Shown piece by piece: positions 26,484 to 36,725 of a stretch of 64,000 bases of DNA; the stretch's first letter is position 1, and each line of letters begins with the position of its first letter. Both the position numbers and the translations under genes were made by a program. Below the pieces are notes generated by a model that searched no databases, was not told where the DNA came from, and saw nothing but the letters and a program-made list of their open reading frames with translations. This DNA comes from Pseudoalteromonas sp. SMS1 (GTDB taxonomy: Bacteria; Pseudomonadota; Gammaproteobacteria; Enterobacterales; Alteromonadaceae), in contig NZ_JAKGBI010000001.1 of assembly GCF_021530565.1 (NCBI RefSeq), forward strand, positions 186,001-250,000. Direction: 5' to 3'.

Positions 26484-27563
26484 GTGTTTAAACGCGCATT
26501 CGTATTATCTACAGCCCTGTTACTAGGAGCCTGCCAAGATGAAGTCATTACCCAAACAGAACAAGAACTCGTTCGCCCTGTAAAACTTCATACCGTAAAT
26601 GACCCAGCCGCAGCAACTTTGCGCCACTTTCCTGCGGAGGTTGTTGCTAATCAGGGGTCTTACCTTGCATTTCGAGTAAATGGAGAGTTGATAGACTTTC
26701 CTATTTTGGCGGGTCAAGAGGTAAAAAAAGGGCAATTATTAGCAAAATTAGACCCCGAAGATTTTGAACTACAATTTCAACAGCGTAAAGCACAGTATGA
26801 ACTGACAGCGCTCCAACTGAACCGAATCGAATCCCTATTTAACAAATCTACAGCTTCTAAAGCCGAATATGATCAGGCGCTGGCTAACAAGCAAGTTGCC
26901 GAGTCCGCATATCGTATCGCTCAAACAAACTTAGAAAATAGTGAGCTTCGTGCACCTTTTGATGGCACAGTGGCCAAAGTGTTTGTGAAAAACTTTGAAA
27001 ACATCGTCGCAAAACAGAATATTCTCCGTCTTGAGACACGAGATCGAATGGATGTGGTTATTCAAGTACCAGAAAAGCTCGTGGCAAGAGTGAATAAAGA
27101 CTTAGATTATCACCCAAGCGTGGTTTTCGATGGTTTTCCAGATAAATCTTACTCGTTGACGATTAAAGAGTGGGATACACAAGCAGATCCCGTCACGTTG
27201 ACATATAAAGTGGTCTTTTCATTGCCAATACCTGAGGACTTTAACCTACTTGCAGGTATGACCGGGCACGTATATATCGACCCAAGTAAAGTCACTAACC
27301 TTGCCAAAAAAACACTTATCGTACCTACTGAAGCCGTATTTTCATCACCAAATGAACAGCTTGAAGGCAACCAGTATGTTTGGGTATTTGATACCGACAC
27401 TGGTATCGTTTCAATGCGTCAAATTCAAATTGGACAGATGAGACAGTCTGGCATTGAAGTTAAAAGTGGCCTGCAAGCTGGTGAGATCATTGTTTCTGCT
27501 GGCGTTCACCACTTAAAGGAAGGTCTAAAAGTACGACCATGGACCAAAGAGCGAGGCTTATAA
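26484..27563 (+). CDS. RND efflux periplasmic adaptor (membrane fusion) subunit, lipoprotein
   Basis: This 359-residue protein links an RND pump to an outer-membrane channel. It starts with a lipoprotein signal (FKRAFVLSTALLLGAC, Cys 17). The barrel-sandwich AFRVNGELIDFPILAGQEVKKGQLLAKLDPEDF and the long hairpin ending LRAPFDGTVAKVFVKNFENI follow, then the beta-barrel and membrane-proximal domains. I chose the GTG at 26484, eight bases after CGGAG; an ATG 32 codons earlier would destroy the signal sequence. The permease starts two bases after the stop. No outer-membrane factor gene is linked, so the pair likely uses a shared TolC. Confidence 0.93.
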   Translation: MFKRAFVLSTALLLGACQDEVITQTEQELVRPVKLHTVNDPAAATLRHFPAEVVANQGSYLAFRVNGELIDFPILAGQEVKKGQLLAKLDPEDFELQFQQRKAQYELTALQLNRIESLFNKSTASKAEYDQALANKQVAESAYRIAQTNLENSELRAPFDGTVAKVFVKNFENIVAKQNILRLETRDRMDVVIQVPEKLVARVNKDLDYHPSVVFDGFPDKSYSLTIKEWDTQADPVTLTYKVVFSLPIPEDFNLLAGMTGHVYIDPSKVTNLAKKTLIVPTEAVFSSPNEQLEGNQYVWVFDTDTGIVSMRQIQIGQMRQSGIEVKSGLQAGEIIVSAGVHHLKEGLKVRPWTKERGL

Positions 27564-27564
27564 T

Positions 27565-30500
27565 ATGAGCTTGGCACAATGGTCAATTGAGAACAAAGTT
27601 ATTAGCGCGATGTTTGCTGTCCTGTTGCTAGCAGCGGGCACCGTTTCTTACTTTGGGCTTGGACAACTGGAAGATCCTGAGTTCACGCTTAAAAAAGCAA
27701 TGGTAATTACCACCTACCCCGGTGCGTCGCCACAGCAGGTAGAAGAAGAAGTTACATACCCTATTGAAAATGCTATTCAAAGCCTGCCATATGTTGATTA
27801 CGTCACGTCTATCTCGTCGCCTGGAAAGTCTCAGATTTCAGTTGAAATGAAGAGTACTTACAGAAAAGAAGACCTGAAACAAATTTGGGATGAACTCAGA
27901 AGGAAGATCAATGACCTTTCACCTCAACTACCACCTGGCGTAAACCCTCCCAGTATTATCGATGATTTCGCAGATGTCTACGGCATGCTTTACGGGGTAA
28001 CGGGCGATGGCTATTCATATGATGAGCTAAAAGATTATGTCGATTTTTTACGTAGAGAGCTTGTCCTCGTAAATGGAGTAAGTAAGGTCACTGTCGCGGG
28101 CGAACAGCAGCCACAGGTCATTGTAGAAATCTCAACACAGAAATTATCTCACTTAGGTATTTCTCCAAATCATATTTTCTCATTGCTTCAGACGCAAAAT
28201 ACAGTGTCAAACGCTGGTAAAATTCGTGTCGGGAACGAGTCTATTCGACTTCATCCTACCGGCGAATTTACAGATGTTTCTGAATTAGAAGGCTTGTTGA
28301 TTTCTCAGCCTGGCGCTAAAGAGCTCATCTACCTTGGTGATGTAGCAAGCGTGTCGAGAGAGTACCAAGAGGTACCAAACCACATCACACGCTTTAATCA
28401 AGCGCGAGCTCTATTACTCGGGATCTCATTTACGTCAGGCGTCAATGTTGTAGATGTTGGCTATGCAATTCAAGATAGGTTGTCCGAACTTGAATATCAA
28501 AGGCCGTATGGCGTTGAAGTCAGCGCTGTTTACAATCAACCGGCTGAGGTTCAAAAGTCAGTTGATGGATTTATCATTAGCCTGATAGAAGCGGTTGCTA
28601 TTGTCATTGTCGTCTTGTTGATTTTTATGGGGGTTAAAAGCGGAATCCTCATCGGTGGCATTCTTTTATTAACGGTTTTAGGTACCTTCATTTTCATGAA
28701 GTTGTTTGCAATCGATCTTCAGCGTATTTCTTTAGGCGCGCTGATTATTGCATTGGGCATGTTAGTAGACAATGCCATTGTTATCACTGAGGGAATCTTA
28801 ATTAACCTTAAACGCGGACAGAGTAAGATAAAGGCCGCTGTCAATATTGTAGAGCAAACTAAATGGCCATTGCTGGGCGCCACAGTTATCGGCATTACAG
28901 CTTTTGCACCAATTGGACTCAGCTCAGACGCAAGTGGAGAATTTGCTGGCTCGTTATTTTGGGTACTTTTCATTTCCTTATTACTGAGCTGGGTAACCGC
29001 CATCACGCTCACACCGTTTTTTGCCAACATGTTGTTTAAAGAACAGATCCAGTCAGCGCAACACGCGGAACAAGTCGACCCATATCAAGGCGCGATTTTC
29101 ACTGCTTATAAGTCACTGCTTAAGTTCTGTTTAAAAAACCGATGGACGACAGTGGTATCAATGGTACTACTGCTCGTGGGTGCAATGATGGGCTTTAAAT
29201 CTGTTAAGCAGTCTTTCTTTCCAGCCTCAAATACCCCAATGTTCTACGTAGACTACTGGCATTACCAAGGCGCCGATATCAGAAGTACTGCTGACAATGT
29301 TGCGAAACTCGAAGCATTTTTAAAGCAACACGATACAGTCAAAGAAGTTACAACGACAATTGGTCAAGGTGCGCCTAGATTTATGCTGACCTATGGGCCA
29401 GAAAAGCAATATGATGCCTATGGACAAATGATTATTCGCGTTGAAACCCGAGAGGATGTCATTGAGATGATATCCAAGGTCAGGGAGTTTGCCGCGCAAA
29501 ATGAATTGGATGGTCAATTAAAAATTAAGAGGATGGAGATTGGCCCGTCTACAGACGCTAAGATTGAAGCAAGGTTTTCTGGGCCCGATCCCGTTGTGTT
29601 AAGGCAATTAGCACATAAAGCGAAAGTGATACTTGCTGAAGATGACGGTGCACATAGCATTCGTGATGATTGGCGTGAAAGAAGTAAGGTACTTCAACCT
29701 GTATTCAATGAGCAAAAAGCTCGCCGTTTGGGGATCAGTAAAACAGATCTTGACCAATTGCTATTGACGAGTCTGTCTGGTGCTCAGGTTGGGCTGTATC
29801 GTGATGGTACAAAATTGCTACCTATCGTGGCGCGCTCTCCAGAAACGGAAAGATACAGTGTCGAAAACTTACAGGATTTACAGGTCTTTAGTCCAGTACT
29901 AAATGTCTATGTCTCTGCAAGTCAAATAGTCGATAGCTTTGAAGTTGTTTGGGAAGACAGCTTAATTATGCGCCGCGACAGAAAACGTACCATCACCGTT
30001 ATGGCGGACCATGATGTCATTGGTAATGAAACACCTGCGAAACTGTTTGCAAGAGTAAAAGCGGATATCGAGGCAATTGAATTACCACAAGGCTACACAA
30101 TGGAATGGGGCGGCGAATATGAGTCTTCAACAGATGCTCAAAAAGCAATATTTGGCTCACTACCTATTGGCTATTTGAGTATGTTTATGATTACTGTATT
30201 ACTTTTCAACTCAATACGTAAGCCGCTTGTAATCTGGAGTACGGTGCCACTTGCCATTATTGGTGTTACTGCTGGCTTGGTCATTTTCCAAGCACCATTT
30301 AGCTTTATGGCGTTGCTTGGATTGCTGAGTTTATCGGGCATGTTAATCAAAAATGGAATTGTACTCATGGATCAGATAAATCTAGAAATGAGCAGCGGCA
30401 AAGATCCCTATCAAGCAGTCTTTGACTCAGGCGTTAGCCGTGTACGTCCGGTTTCAATGGCAGCCATAACCACAATTTTAGGTATGATACCGTTATTGTT

Positions 30501-30630
30501 TGACGTATTCTTTAAATCAATGGCCGTTACCATTATGTTTGGTTTGGGATTCGCTACAATCTTAACGCTGATTGTTATCCCCGTGGTTTACTGCCTGGCA
30601 TTTAAAATCAAAGCACCACAACATGTATAA
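27565..30630 (+). CDS. RND-family multidrug efflux permease
   Basis: This 1021-residue inner-membrane pump has the AcrB layout: an N-terminal membrane helix (AQWSIENKVISAMFAVLLL), two periplasmic porter regions (about 35-330 and 555-860) and two sets of helices. In the first set the proton-relay helix carries ALGMLVDNAIVITEG with the conserved Asp, and the second set has LSLSGMLIKNGIVLMDQI. The sequence is closer to the AcrB-like proteins annotated as efflux RND permeases than to heavy-metal CusA types, which carry Met residues in the channel. Substrates cannot be predicted. A clear terminator follows. Confidence 0.95.
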   Translation: MSLAQWSIENKVISAMFAVLLLAAGTVSYFGLGQLEDPEFTLKKAMVITTYPGASPQQVEEEVTYPIENAIQSLPYVDYVTSISSPGKSQISVEMKSTYRKEDLKQIWDELRRKINDLSPQLPPGVNPPSIIDDFADVYGMLYGVTGDGYSYDELKDYVDFLRRELVLVNGVSKVTVAGEQQPQVIVEISTQKLSHLGISPNHIFSLLQTQNTVSNAGKIRVGNESIRLHPTGEFTDVSELEGLLISQPGAKELIYLGDVASVSREYQEVPNHITRFNQARALLLGISFTSGVNVVDVGYAIQDRLSELEYQRPYGVEVSAVYNQPAEVQKSVDGFIISLIEAVAIVIVVLLIFMGVKSGILIGGILLLTVLGTFIFMKLFAIDLQRISLGALIIALGMLVDNAIVITEGILINLKRGQSKIKAAVNIVEQTKWPLLGATVIGITAFAPIGLSSDASGEFAGSLFWVLFISLLLSWVTAITLTPFFANMLFKEQIQSAQHAEQVDPYQGAIFTAYKSLLKFCLKNRWTTVVSMVLLLVGAMMGFKSVKQSFFPASNTPMFYVDYWHYQGADIRSTADNVAKLEAFLKQHDTVKEVTTTIGQGAPRFMLTYGPEKQYDAYGQMIIRVETREDVIEMISKVREFAAQNELDGQLKIKRMEIGPSTDAKIEARFSGPDPVVLRQLAHKAKVILAEDDGAHSIRDDWRERSKVLQPVFNEQKARRLGISKTDLDQLLLTSLSGAQVGLYRDGTKLLPIVARSPETERYSVENLQDLQVFSPVLNVYVSASQIVDSFEVVWEDSLIMRRDRKRTITVMADHDVIGNETPAKLFARVKADIEAIELPQGYTMEWGGEYESSTDAQKAIFGSLPIGYLSMFMITVLLFNSIRKPLVIWSTVPLAIIGVTAGLVIFQAPFSFMALLGLLSLSGMLIKNGIVLMDQINLEMSSGKDPYQAVFDSGVSRVRPVSMAAITTILGMIPLLFDVFFKSMAVTIMFGLGFATILTLIVIPVVYCLAFKIKAPQHV

Positions 30631-30640
30631 AAATTGATAA

Positions 30641-30665
30641 AAATGGCCGCTTAGCGGCCATTTTT
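30641..30665. terminator. Bidirectional terminator between the RND permease gene and rluF
   Basis: AAATGGCCGC and GCGGCCATTT pair perfectly around a 3-base loop and end in a T-tract on the plus strand, with A residues on the other side. It overlaps the stop codon of rluF and serves both convergent genes. Confidence 0.9.
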
Positions 30666-31547
30666 ATTATTCAATGATAAGGTACCTTTAACCCGTTGCG
30701 TTGACTTTGTGGTTTTTTTAGCCTGAATAGGCTTAGTTCGTTCCCTGCTTCTTTTAGGCTTAGTGTCATCATACTGCTTAGGTGCTTTACTTTTGGGTTT
30801 AGCTCGTTTTTTTCCATCGATAGATGCCTCTTCAGTTTTAGAAGAACCTTCAATAGATGCATTGATTTCAGCCATTTCTTTGTCGCTCAAGTGGCGCCAC
30901 TCTCCAGCTCGAAGACCGTTCAGGTTGACATTCATGATACGAACACGTTTGAGTGTTTGTACTTCGTAGCCAAAGTGCTCACACATTCTTCTGATTTGTC
31001 TATTGAGGCCCTGAGTCAGTACAATGGTGAATTTTTTAGGGCCATTCTTTTTAACAAAACACGGCTTAGTAACCGTGCCTAGGATCGGCACTCCTGAGCG
31101 CATACCATTTATAAATCGGTCATCGATTACTTTATCAACCGTCACCACATACTCTTTTTCGTGATTATTCCCGGCACGAAGAATCTTATTAACAATATCT
31201 CCCTCGTTAGTAAGGAAGATCAGACCTTCAGATGGCCTATCAAGCCGACCAATGGGGAAAATACGTTCTGGATAATTTATCGCATTAACAATATTGCTTT
31301 TAATTTTACGCTCAGTGGTGCAGGTCACCCCAACAGGCTTGTTGTAAGCGATGTAGACTTGCTTGGGTTTAGCTTTAAGTGGTTTACTATCAATTAGTAT
31401 TTCGTCCTGATCTGTCACTTTAAGGCCCATCTCGGCTATTTGACCATTCACTGAAACTCGACCTTCACCAATAATGGTGTCAGCTTCCCTTCTGCTACAA
31501 AAGCCAGTTTCGCTTATGTACTTATTTAATCGCTTAGGTGTATCCAC
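30651..31547 (-). CDS. rluF: 23S rRNA pseudouridine synthase RluF
   Basis: This 298-residue enzyme forms pseudouridine 2604 in 23S rRNA. The N-terminal S4 domain ([21 protein letters not shown]) is followed by the catalytic [19 protein letters not shown] with its Asp, then the RluF-like block [30 protein letters not shown], and [16 protein letters not shown]. The match to E. coli RluF is close throughout, which separates it from RluB and RluE. The C-terminal 60 residues are low-complexity and very rich in Lys and Arg, probably an RNA-binding tail. Confidence 0.94.
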   Translation of the reverse strand: MDTPKRLNKYISETGFCSRREADTIIGEGRVSVNGQIAEMGLKVTDQDEILIDSKPLKAKPKQVYIAYNKPVGVTCTTERKIKSNIVNAINYPERIFPIGRLDRPSEGLIFLTNEGDIVNKILRAGNNHEKEYVVTVDKVIDDRFINGMRSGVPILGTVTKPCFVKKNGPKKFTIVLTQGLNRQIRRMCEHFGYEVQTLKRVRIMNVNLNGLRAGEWRHLSDKEMAEINASIEGSSKTEEASIDGKKRAKPKSKAPKQYDDTKPKRSRERTKPIQAKKTTKSTQRVKGTLSLNNKNGR

Positions 31548-31632
31548 GCCAATCTCAATATCGTAAAAAGCGTAATTGTATATCTAAATCAGATTAAAAT
31601 GAATCGATTAAACCGTCTGGCTATATGTGCAT

Positions 31633-32736
31633 TTAATGTTTGCTAACCGGTTGCTGGGTACTTTGCTTAAGGTACTCGGGTGAAAAGTCATAGCGCGTCT
31701 GCTTTTTATCTAAAATACTGAATTGTTTATAGTCTATTCTTGACCAGTCAGGATTATTAGATATCCAGATATACTCGCTTATATTGTCACGCGTGATTGC
31801 CGATAGTTCGAACGTTATTTGGCTGTTCTTGTGCCAATATTTATTACCATGATGAAAGTCAAAAATTGATATTAATGCCCATCCCCCCATCATAAAATGG
31901 CCACCAACCGTTGCGCTTAGCTGGCCTTTCTGGATCAAGGACAAACTATCCGATAACCAATCAAAACCACCAATTGCAACTTTGACATCCCCTTTTTGAA
32001 GCTGCCTGATTGCAGTTTGCGCACCCATTGCCATCAGATCTGACGCACTCCAGATGAGTTGTGTATCAGGATAGCGCTTAAATAAACGACGAGTTTTAGT
32101 GTAAGCTTGCTCTTTTGACCAACTGGCATGAACGGTTTGTTGAAGCTTTATGCCTGCACTTTTAAAGTAATCCGCAGCGCCCTGATTGCGTTTGTCTGAT
32201 TCGCTACCATAGTGGCCATTGATGGCTAAACCATTGACGTCGCCTTTGTGACCACTGGCAATGACACTGTCATGTAGTGACTTGGCTAAGTCAAATCCGG
32301 CTTGGTAATTGTCAAAATAAATTTCACCCAGCCAATGCTCAAAACGTTGCTTGGGGTAACCAATTTCTTCTTTTTCCATCCCTGTGATGGTCTGCTCTAA
32401 CGTAATAAATTTGATCCCATAGTTGTCGAGCATGGTTAAAGTCTGCTCCGCACCACCAGGGTACAGCATTAAAATCACGTAGTCTGGACTGGCTCTGTAA
32501 TCAAGATATTTTTTGAGTTCGGCCAATTGAATATGACGATTGCCATCACCATAGATCACATCAATATTAACGCCCAGCTGCTTACTGGCTTCCTCGGTAA
32601 TTTTTTGCACTTTCCCCCAAAAAGGTTCTCCGGCAAGCGAAGGATTAACAAATAAGACTGAAAAACTAGGTTTTGCGATGCTCACAGGTGTACATACAAA
32701 AAAGACAAAAATTAGCACAGCTCTCAACAATGTCAT
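31633..32736 (-). CDS. Orphan periplasmic sugar-binding-type substrate-binding protein
   Basis: This 367-residue protein has a signal peptide (LRAVLIFVFFVCTPVSIA, cut near residue 21) and a type I periplasmic-binding fold: FVNPSLAGEPFWGKVQKITEE, then GDVNGLAINGHYGSESDKRN, LIWSASDLMAMGAQTA and VAIGGFDWL. This resembles the ribose/galactose and LuxP families. No ABC ATPase or permease is nearby; it overlaps the DUF418 gene by four bases (ATGA) and lies in the same operon as an EAL-HDOD signalling protein. It may therefore serve as a sensor protein and not in uptake. The ligand is unknown. Confidence 0.85.
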   Translation of the reverse strand: MTLLRAVLIFVFFVCTPVSIAKPSFSVLFVNPSLAGEPFWGKVQKITEEASKQLGVNIDVIYGDGNRHIQLAELKKYLDYRASPDYVILMLYPGGAEQTLTMLDNYGIKFITLEQTITGMEKEEIGYPKQRFEHWLGEIYFDNYQAGFDLAKSLHDSVIASGHKGDVNGLAINGHYGSESDKRNQGAADYFKSAGIKLQQTVHASWSKEQAYTKTRRLFKRYPDTQLIWSASDLMAMGAQTAIRQLQKGDVKVAIGGFDWLSDSLSLIQKGQLSATVGGHFMMGGWALISIFDFHHGNKYWHKNSQITFELSAITRDNISEYIWISNNPDWSRIDYKQFSILDKKQTRYDFSPEYLKQSTQQPVSKH

Positions 32737-33818
32737 TTAATTACCCTCTTTTGAATAACAGCCTGTAACTTTATTAACAGCATTTCTGCCGGCCCGGTGA
32801 CATTCATTCGAGAAAACCACCAGACTAGACTTAATTGTAGAACAGTCAACAAAACAAATATCGCAACAAAATGGATTTGCCGCAATTCTAGTTGCAAATT
32901 TTGCAAGACGATTTGAAATGCCATAACCCCAAGCACCGATTGCAACAAATAAAGCGACAAGGAATAACGTCCAGCCAGAGCCAGAAGATGGCCCTTTTTT
33001 ACGATCCAGTTGGGTACTTGCGCAGCTAAACTGATAAGTGCTAAACAAAATGGAATGGCAAACAGCCAATTAATCACCTCAAACACGATTCTGTGCTCGT
33101 CAAAAAACAACCACCTCGCGATGATAGCCCCCACAAGTGCTAATGGCATCAAAATAAAGACGCAATACATGGGTGAAACCCCACCACAGTGGAGCCATCC
33201 AGATCGATAAATAAGTACCCCAATAAGCATTAACCCAAAGGTGTACCAAAGCGTAAGAAAAGGCAGAAGCGCGAGCATTTCCGCAAAATTAGTAAGATTA
33301 CGATAAAGAAACGCCAGCACACCATCTATTTGAGGTGTCATAACAACAGTTTTCTGTTCATTAAAAATGAGGGCTAAATATGCGAGTAAAACAATGGGAG
33401 CAACGATGGTCAATACAGACATTTTAAATAAGGTCTTACTGTCTAGGTGAATGACATAGATTAAAAGTAGCCCAGACACTGCATAATTGACCAGAATATC
33501 CCCTGGCCAAAGAAGGACCCCATGAACACACCCTATAAGACACAGTGCATATAGCCTTGCTTGTGCTTTTTGATAGAACAGCGTGTGCCCATACTTTTCT
33601 ATGTACAGACACATAGACACACCAAATAAGATGCAAAAAATAGTTCTAAAACGTCCTTGAACGAATACATCGATAATGAACGTCAAAAAAACATCGACGT
33701 CGTTCTCTTTGTCTACAATATATCCATTACTGAAGTCAGCCATGTAAGCAAGGTTGGTGAGAGGAAGCCCTAATAGCGCAAACCCTCTTAACACATCGAC
33801 CAATACAACCCTATTCAT
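32733..33818 (-). CDS. DUF418 (YeiB-like) membrane protein
   Basis: This 361-residue protein has about nine to ten membrane helices. The N-terminus VVLVDVLRGFALLGLPLTNL and the C-terminal GRYSLSLYLLQSVLG are signatures of DUF418, a family related to membrane acyltransferases. Substrate and role are unknown. The start is set at the ATG at 33818, which overlaps the EAL-HDOD gene's stop as TAATG; an ORF start 11 codons upstream lies inside that gene. It overlaps the binding-protein gene by four bases at its end. Confidence 0.88.
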   Translation of the reverse strand: MNRVVLVDVLRGFALLGLPLTNLAYMADFSNGYIVDKENDVDVFLTFIIDVFVQGRFRTIFCILFGVSMCLYIEKYGHTLFYQKAQARLYALCLIGCVHGVLLWPGDILVNYAVSGLLLIYVIHLDSKTLFKMSVLTIVAPIVLLAYLALIFNEQKTVVMTPQIDGVLAFLYRNLTNFAEMLALLPFLTLWYTFGLMLIGVLIYRSGWLHCGGVSPMYCVFILMPLALVGAIIARWLFFDEHRIVFEVINWLFAIPFCLALISLAAQVPNWIVKKGHLLALAGRYSLSLYLLQSVLGVMAFQIVLQNLQLELRQIHFVAIFVLLTVLQLSLVWWFSRMNVTGPAEMLLIKLQAVIQKRVIK

Positions 33819-35035
33819 TAATAGACATGTTCTCGATACATATCGGCCCAATTAACAGCCTGAGCATGAAAGTCCGGCAAACTCTCATCAGACATATTTA
33901 ACATCGTACACGCTTCTTGCATAGCCCACCAACTTCCGCTTTCGTAAGCCCGAACAATGTTTAAAATATAAAACAAAGTATTTGATTCACCGAGTAATGC
34001 GTCATGCAACATCTCAGGAAAAGGTAGCCGCTCAACAACCACTTCCATCGGTTTGTCTAAAATCGCATCCAGTAGAGAAAATAACCCTGTTAAAAAACTC
34101 ATGCTGGCCATAGAGGGGGCGACCTGTTTGCTGATTAACTCGCAAAACCTTGAACGAACGATACATAATCGAGTGAGTTCCGTTGGCTTTTGCTCTGCGA
34201 CATGCGCTGTCATAATCAGGTTTACAAATTTTATAATGCGTTCATGGCCTAAATATACAAGCGCCTGCTTAAGTGACTCAATGCGATTTTTAATTGGGAA
34301 AACACCCGAATTTATAAGCCTAAGTAACTTGTAGGCCAGTGCGGTATCTTGTGCGAAAAGCTCTGCAATACGAGGAATATTCATATTCGGTTTCAAAGCT
34401 TCGGAATAAATCAACATGACAATGGCGTAATTAATTTCAATGTCATTTTGTGCGATCATCGTCGGTTTAGCGAAGAAGTATCCCTGAAAAAAATTAAACC
34501 CCATTTCCTTGGCTTGTAAAAACTCTTCTTCTGTTTCTACTTTTTCGGCTAACAGTTGCAGGTTTTTACGCTTTCTAAGCTCTTCCACAAGCGGGGCAAT
34601 TTCGTCGAGTGGACTCTGGATTAAATCAAACTTTACCAATCTGGCCAACTTTAAGAATGGCTCCCACTCCTTAGAATAATTGAAATCATCCAGCGCTAGA
34701 CGAAAGTTATTGTGGAATAACTGCCTGACTTTTTCGTAGTTTTCTGTTGTGGGTGGAATTGTTTCCAGTAGTTCAAGGATCACGTCGTCAGTAGGCAAAA
34801 ACTGCGCTAACTCTTGATGTAATGACTCTTCACCGATGTTGATTAGTGCCTTCTTTCCCGAGGTTAAATACCTAGTCCCTAAATTAAGCTGATTGTCCAT
34901 GATCAGCCTAGCAGTAGCAGCGTTTTCAGCGATATTGGGAAAGCTGTTTTTCGTTCCATCACGAAATAACAGCTCATAAGCTACCACGTGCTTTTTGCGA
35001 TTAAAAATGGCCTGGCGAGCCACAAACACTTTCAA
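33818..35035 (-). CDS. EAL-HDOD (YuxH-type) signalling protein
   Basis: This 405-residue protein pairs an EAL-like domain (1-200) with a HDOD domain (205-400). The EAL motif is degenerate: YELLFR in place of EALxR, LDDFNYS in place of DDFGTG, and KFDL in place of KID, so it probably binds or has lost binding to c-di-GMP without cleaving it. The HDOD part has FAQDTALAYKLLRLINS and GHERIIKFVNLI. Homologues (for example CdgJ in Vibrio) affect motility and biofilm. It is first in a three-gene overlapping set with DUF418 and a periplasmic binding protein. Confidence 0.92.
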   Translation of the reverse strand: MKVFVARQAIFNRKKHVVAYELLFRDGTKNSFPNIAENAATARLIMDNQLNLGTRYLTSGKKALINIGEESLHQELAQFLPTDDVILELLETIPPTTENYEKVRQLFHNNFRLALDDFNYSKEWEPFLKLARLVKFDLIQSPLDEIAPLVEELRKRKNLQLLAEKVETEEEFLQAKEMGFNFFQGYFFAKPTMIAQNDIEINYAIVMLIYSEALKPNMNIPRIAELFAQDTALAYKLLRLINSGVFPIKNRIESLKQALVYLGHERIIKFVNLIMTAHVAEQKPTELTRLCIVRSRFCELISKQVAPSMASMSFLTGLFSLLDAILDKPMEVVVERLPFPEMLHDALLGESNTLFYILNIVRAYESGSWWAMQEACTMLNMSDESLPDFHAQAVNWADMYREHVY

Positions 35036-35186
35036 ATCATCGCTCCTAGCTTACTGTTTAATAACAGTACTTTTGTTCTATACCTTTTAATTATATTTAA
35101 TAATTTTAACCCGAATTTCTGATAAATAAAATCAAACTAAAACATTAAAGTACTAATTTTGTATTGCTAGGTTGAGCTAGCCCTAA

Positions 35187-36716
35187 CTACTCATATAACT
35201 TTTCCCTGTACAGTATAGCGCTTTGTTCCCAAGTGAACCTTTTTTCTGCCGCATTTTCACAAATTTTATGATAACGTTCTGAATCGCCATTAAACATGTC
35301 AATACACTGCCCAAATCGCGCCACTAAACCTTGCGATTGTTCGGATATGTTGTCTCCTGAAAACACGAACCCTGTTACATTGTCTTCAACCGTATCGGCC
35401 AACCCACCGACATCATTGACCAGGCAAGGCTGACCAGCTCTCATCGCAAGCATTTGGCTAATACCGCATGGTTCAAAGGAGCTAGGCATTAAAAACAGAT
35501 CACCTATTTGATACAATATGTCGCCGATCCCTTCACCATAACCTTTCAGGTAAAGTACATTCTCATTTCGCGCCATTACCTGAGAAAATAGATATTCTAA
35601 CCCTGCATCGCCTGAACCAAGAATAACCAATCTCCCGTCTACGGTTGCCAGTTTATTGGCCAGCGCATCTAATACCATCACATCATTATATGGCTGCTTC
35701 AGCAACAACGCTTTTTGGTCTGTGAGTCGGCCAACACTGGTAACGATTGGCCCCTGACATGGTGAACTCGCCCATTTATTTACTTTTTGATGGGCAATAT
35801 AGTGCGAACTTTGTAATTCGTTGTGCTTTGCCATCCATATGAACAAGTTTGACTCGGCGCTTTCAAGTAATGAGCTCCAACTGGACTCTGGTATTTGATA
35901 GTCGTAATTACACCCATTTAGGATACCAACCAGTTTCCCTGATTTTGCGGCCAATAGCATATCGTGCTCAAGGCCCTCACCGCCAAAAAATCCAGCTTGA
36001 TGGTCACTGCCTTGTTGTACTTCGTTGCAATAGTTAGGAGACACTAGATGTACCTTGTCTGCTAAATTTATCGCAGCCCTCATTGGGTTAAAACAATGTG
36101 GATAATGATGGTCGCAGATTTGCTGCCCATCATAGCTCAGCGTCGGGTACCAAGCCTCTAAACTCGATTCATCTCCATTGAAGGGCCTAATGCCCTGCAA
36201 CGCCAGATTGTGGACCGTGAAGACGGTTTTTAAGTGTTTAATCCTCTCGAAGCGTGGGCTAAAACGTCTCAATACAGCAACACACGCAGCATGCCAATCG
36301 TGTAAATGCAGGACATCAACGTCTGAAATTAATTCATGCTCTATTACTTCACAAACCGCGGCACTAAAAAATGCAAACTTGTTCGCATCGGTGTAAAACG
36401 GACGCCCATCATCGTTGCAATATACTGCGCCACCGTGCTCTGAGAACAAAGAGTGTGAAATAACATATTGGGTTACCCCATGCTGTTCGTCTACACGCCA
36501 CAATACAGCCGTCTCAAGATGTTGTTTAAACGGAACCGCAATGTCTGCAACAAATTGGCGTTGCATTTGACGTTGGCCATAATCTGGCACGATAACCGAT
36601 GTCTTAATATTTTTTTCTGTCAAAGCGTATGGGATGTCACGGATCACATCCGCGACACCACCGACTTTGCAATTCGGCAGCCTGTCATTTTCGGCTGCCA
36701 CCATAACTACATGCAT
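35187..36716 (-). CDS. glgA: Glycogen synthase (GlgA)
   Basis: This 509-residue GT5 enzyme adds glucose from ADP-glucose to alpha-1,4-glucan. The substrate loop near the N-terminus is KVGGVADVIRDIPYAL (KxGG motif with the catalytic Lys). The C-terminal Rossmann domain has TSVGRLTDQKALLL and PSSFEPCGISQMLAMRAGQPCLV, followed by VGGLADTV, which holds the nucleotide and phosphate contacts. It follows glgC with nine bases between, and is the last gene of a seven-gene operon. A weak 5-bp stem follows the gene, but I see no strong terminator. Confidence 0.95.
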   Translation of the reverse strand: MHVVMVAAENDRLPNCKVGGVADVIRDIPYALTEKNIKTSVIVPDYGQRQMQRQFVADIAVPFKQHLETAVLWRVDEQHGVTQYVISHSLFSEHGGAVYCNDDGRPFYTDANKFAFFSAAVCEVIEHELISDVDVLHLHDWHAACVAVLRRFSPRFERIKHLKTVFTVHNLALQGIRPFNGDESSLEAWYPTLSYDGQQICDHHYPHCFNPMRAAINLADKVHLVSPNYCNEVQQGSDHQAGFFGGEGLEHDMLLAAKSGKLVGILNGCNYDYQIPESSWSSLLESAESNLFIWMAKHNELQSSHYIAHQKVNKWASSPCQGPIVTSVGRLTDQKALLLKQPYNDVMVLDALANKLATVDGRLVILGSGDAGLEYLFSQVMARNENVLYLKGYGEGIGDILYQIGDLFLMPSSFEPCGISQMLAMRAGQPCLVNDVGGLADTVEDNVTGFVFSGDNISEQSQGLVARFGQCIDMFNGDSERYHKICENAAEKRFTWEQSAILYREKLYE

Positions 36717-36725
36717 ATACTAACC

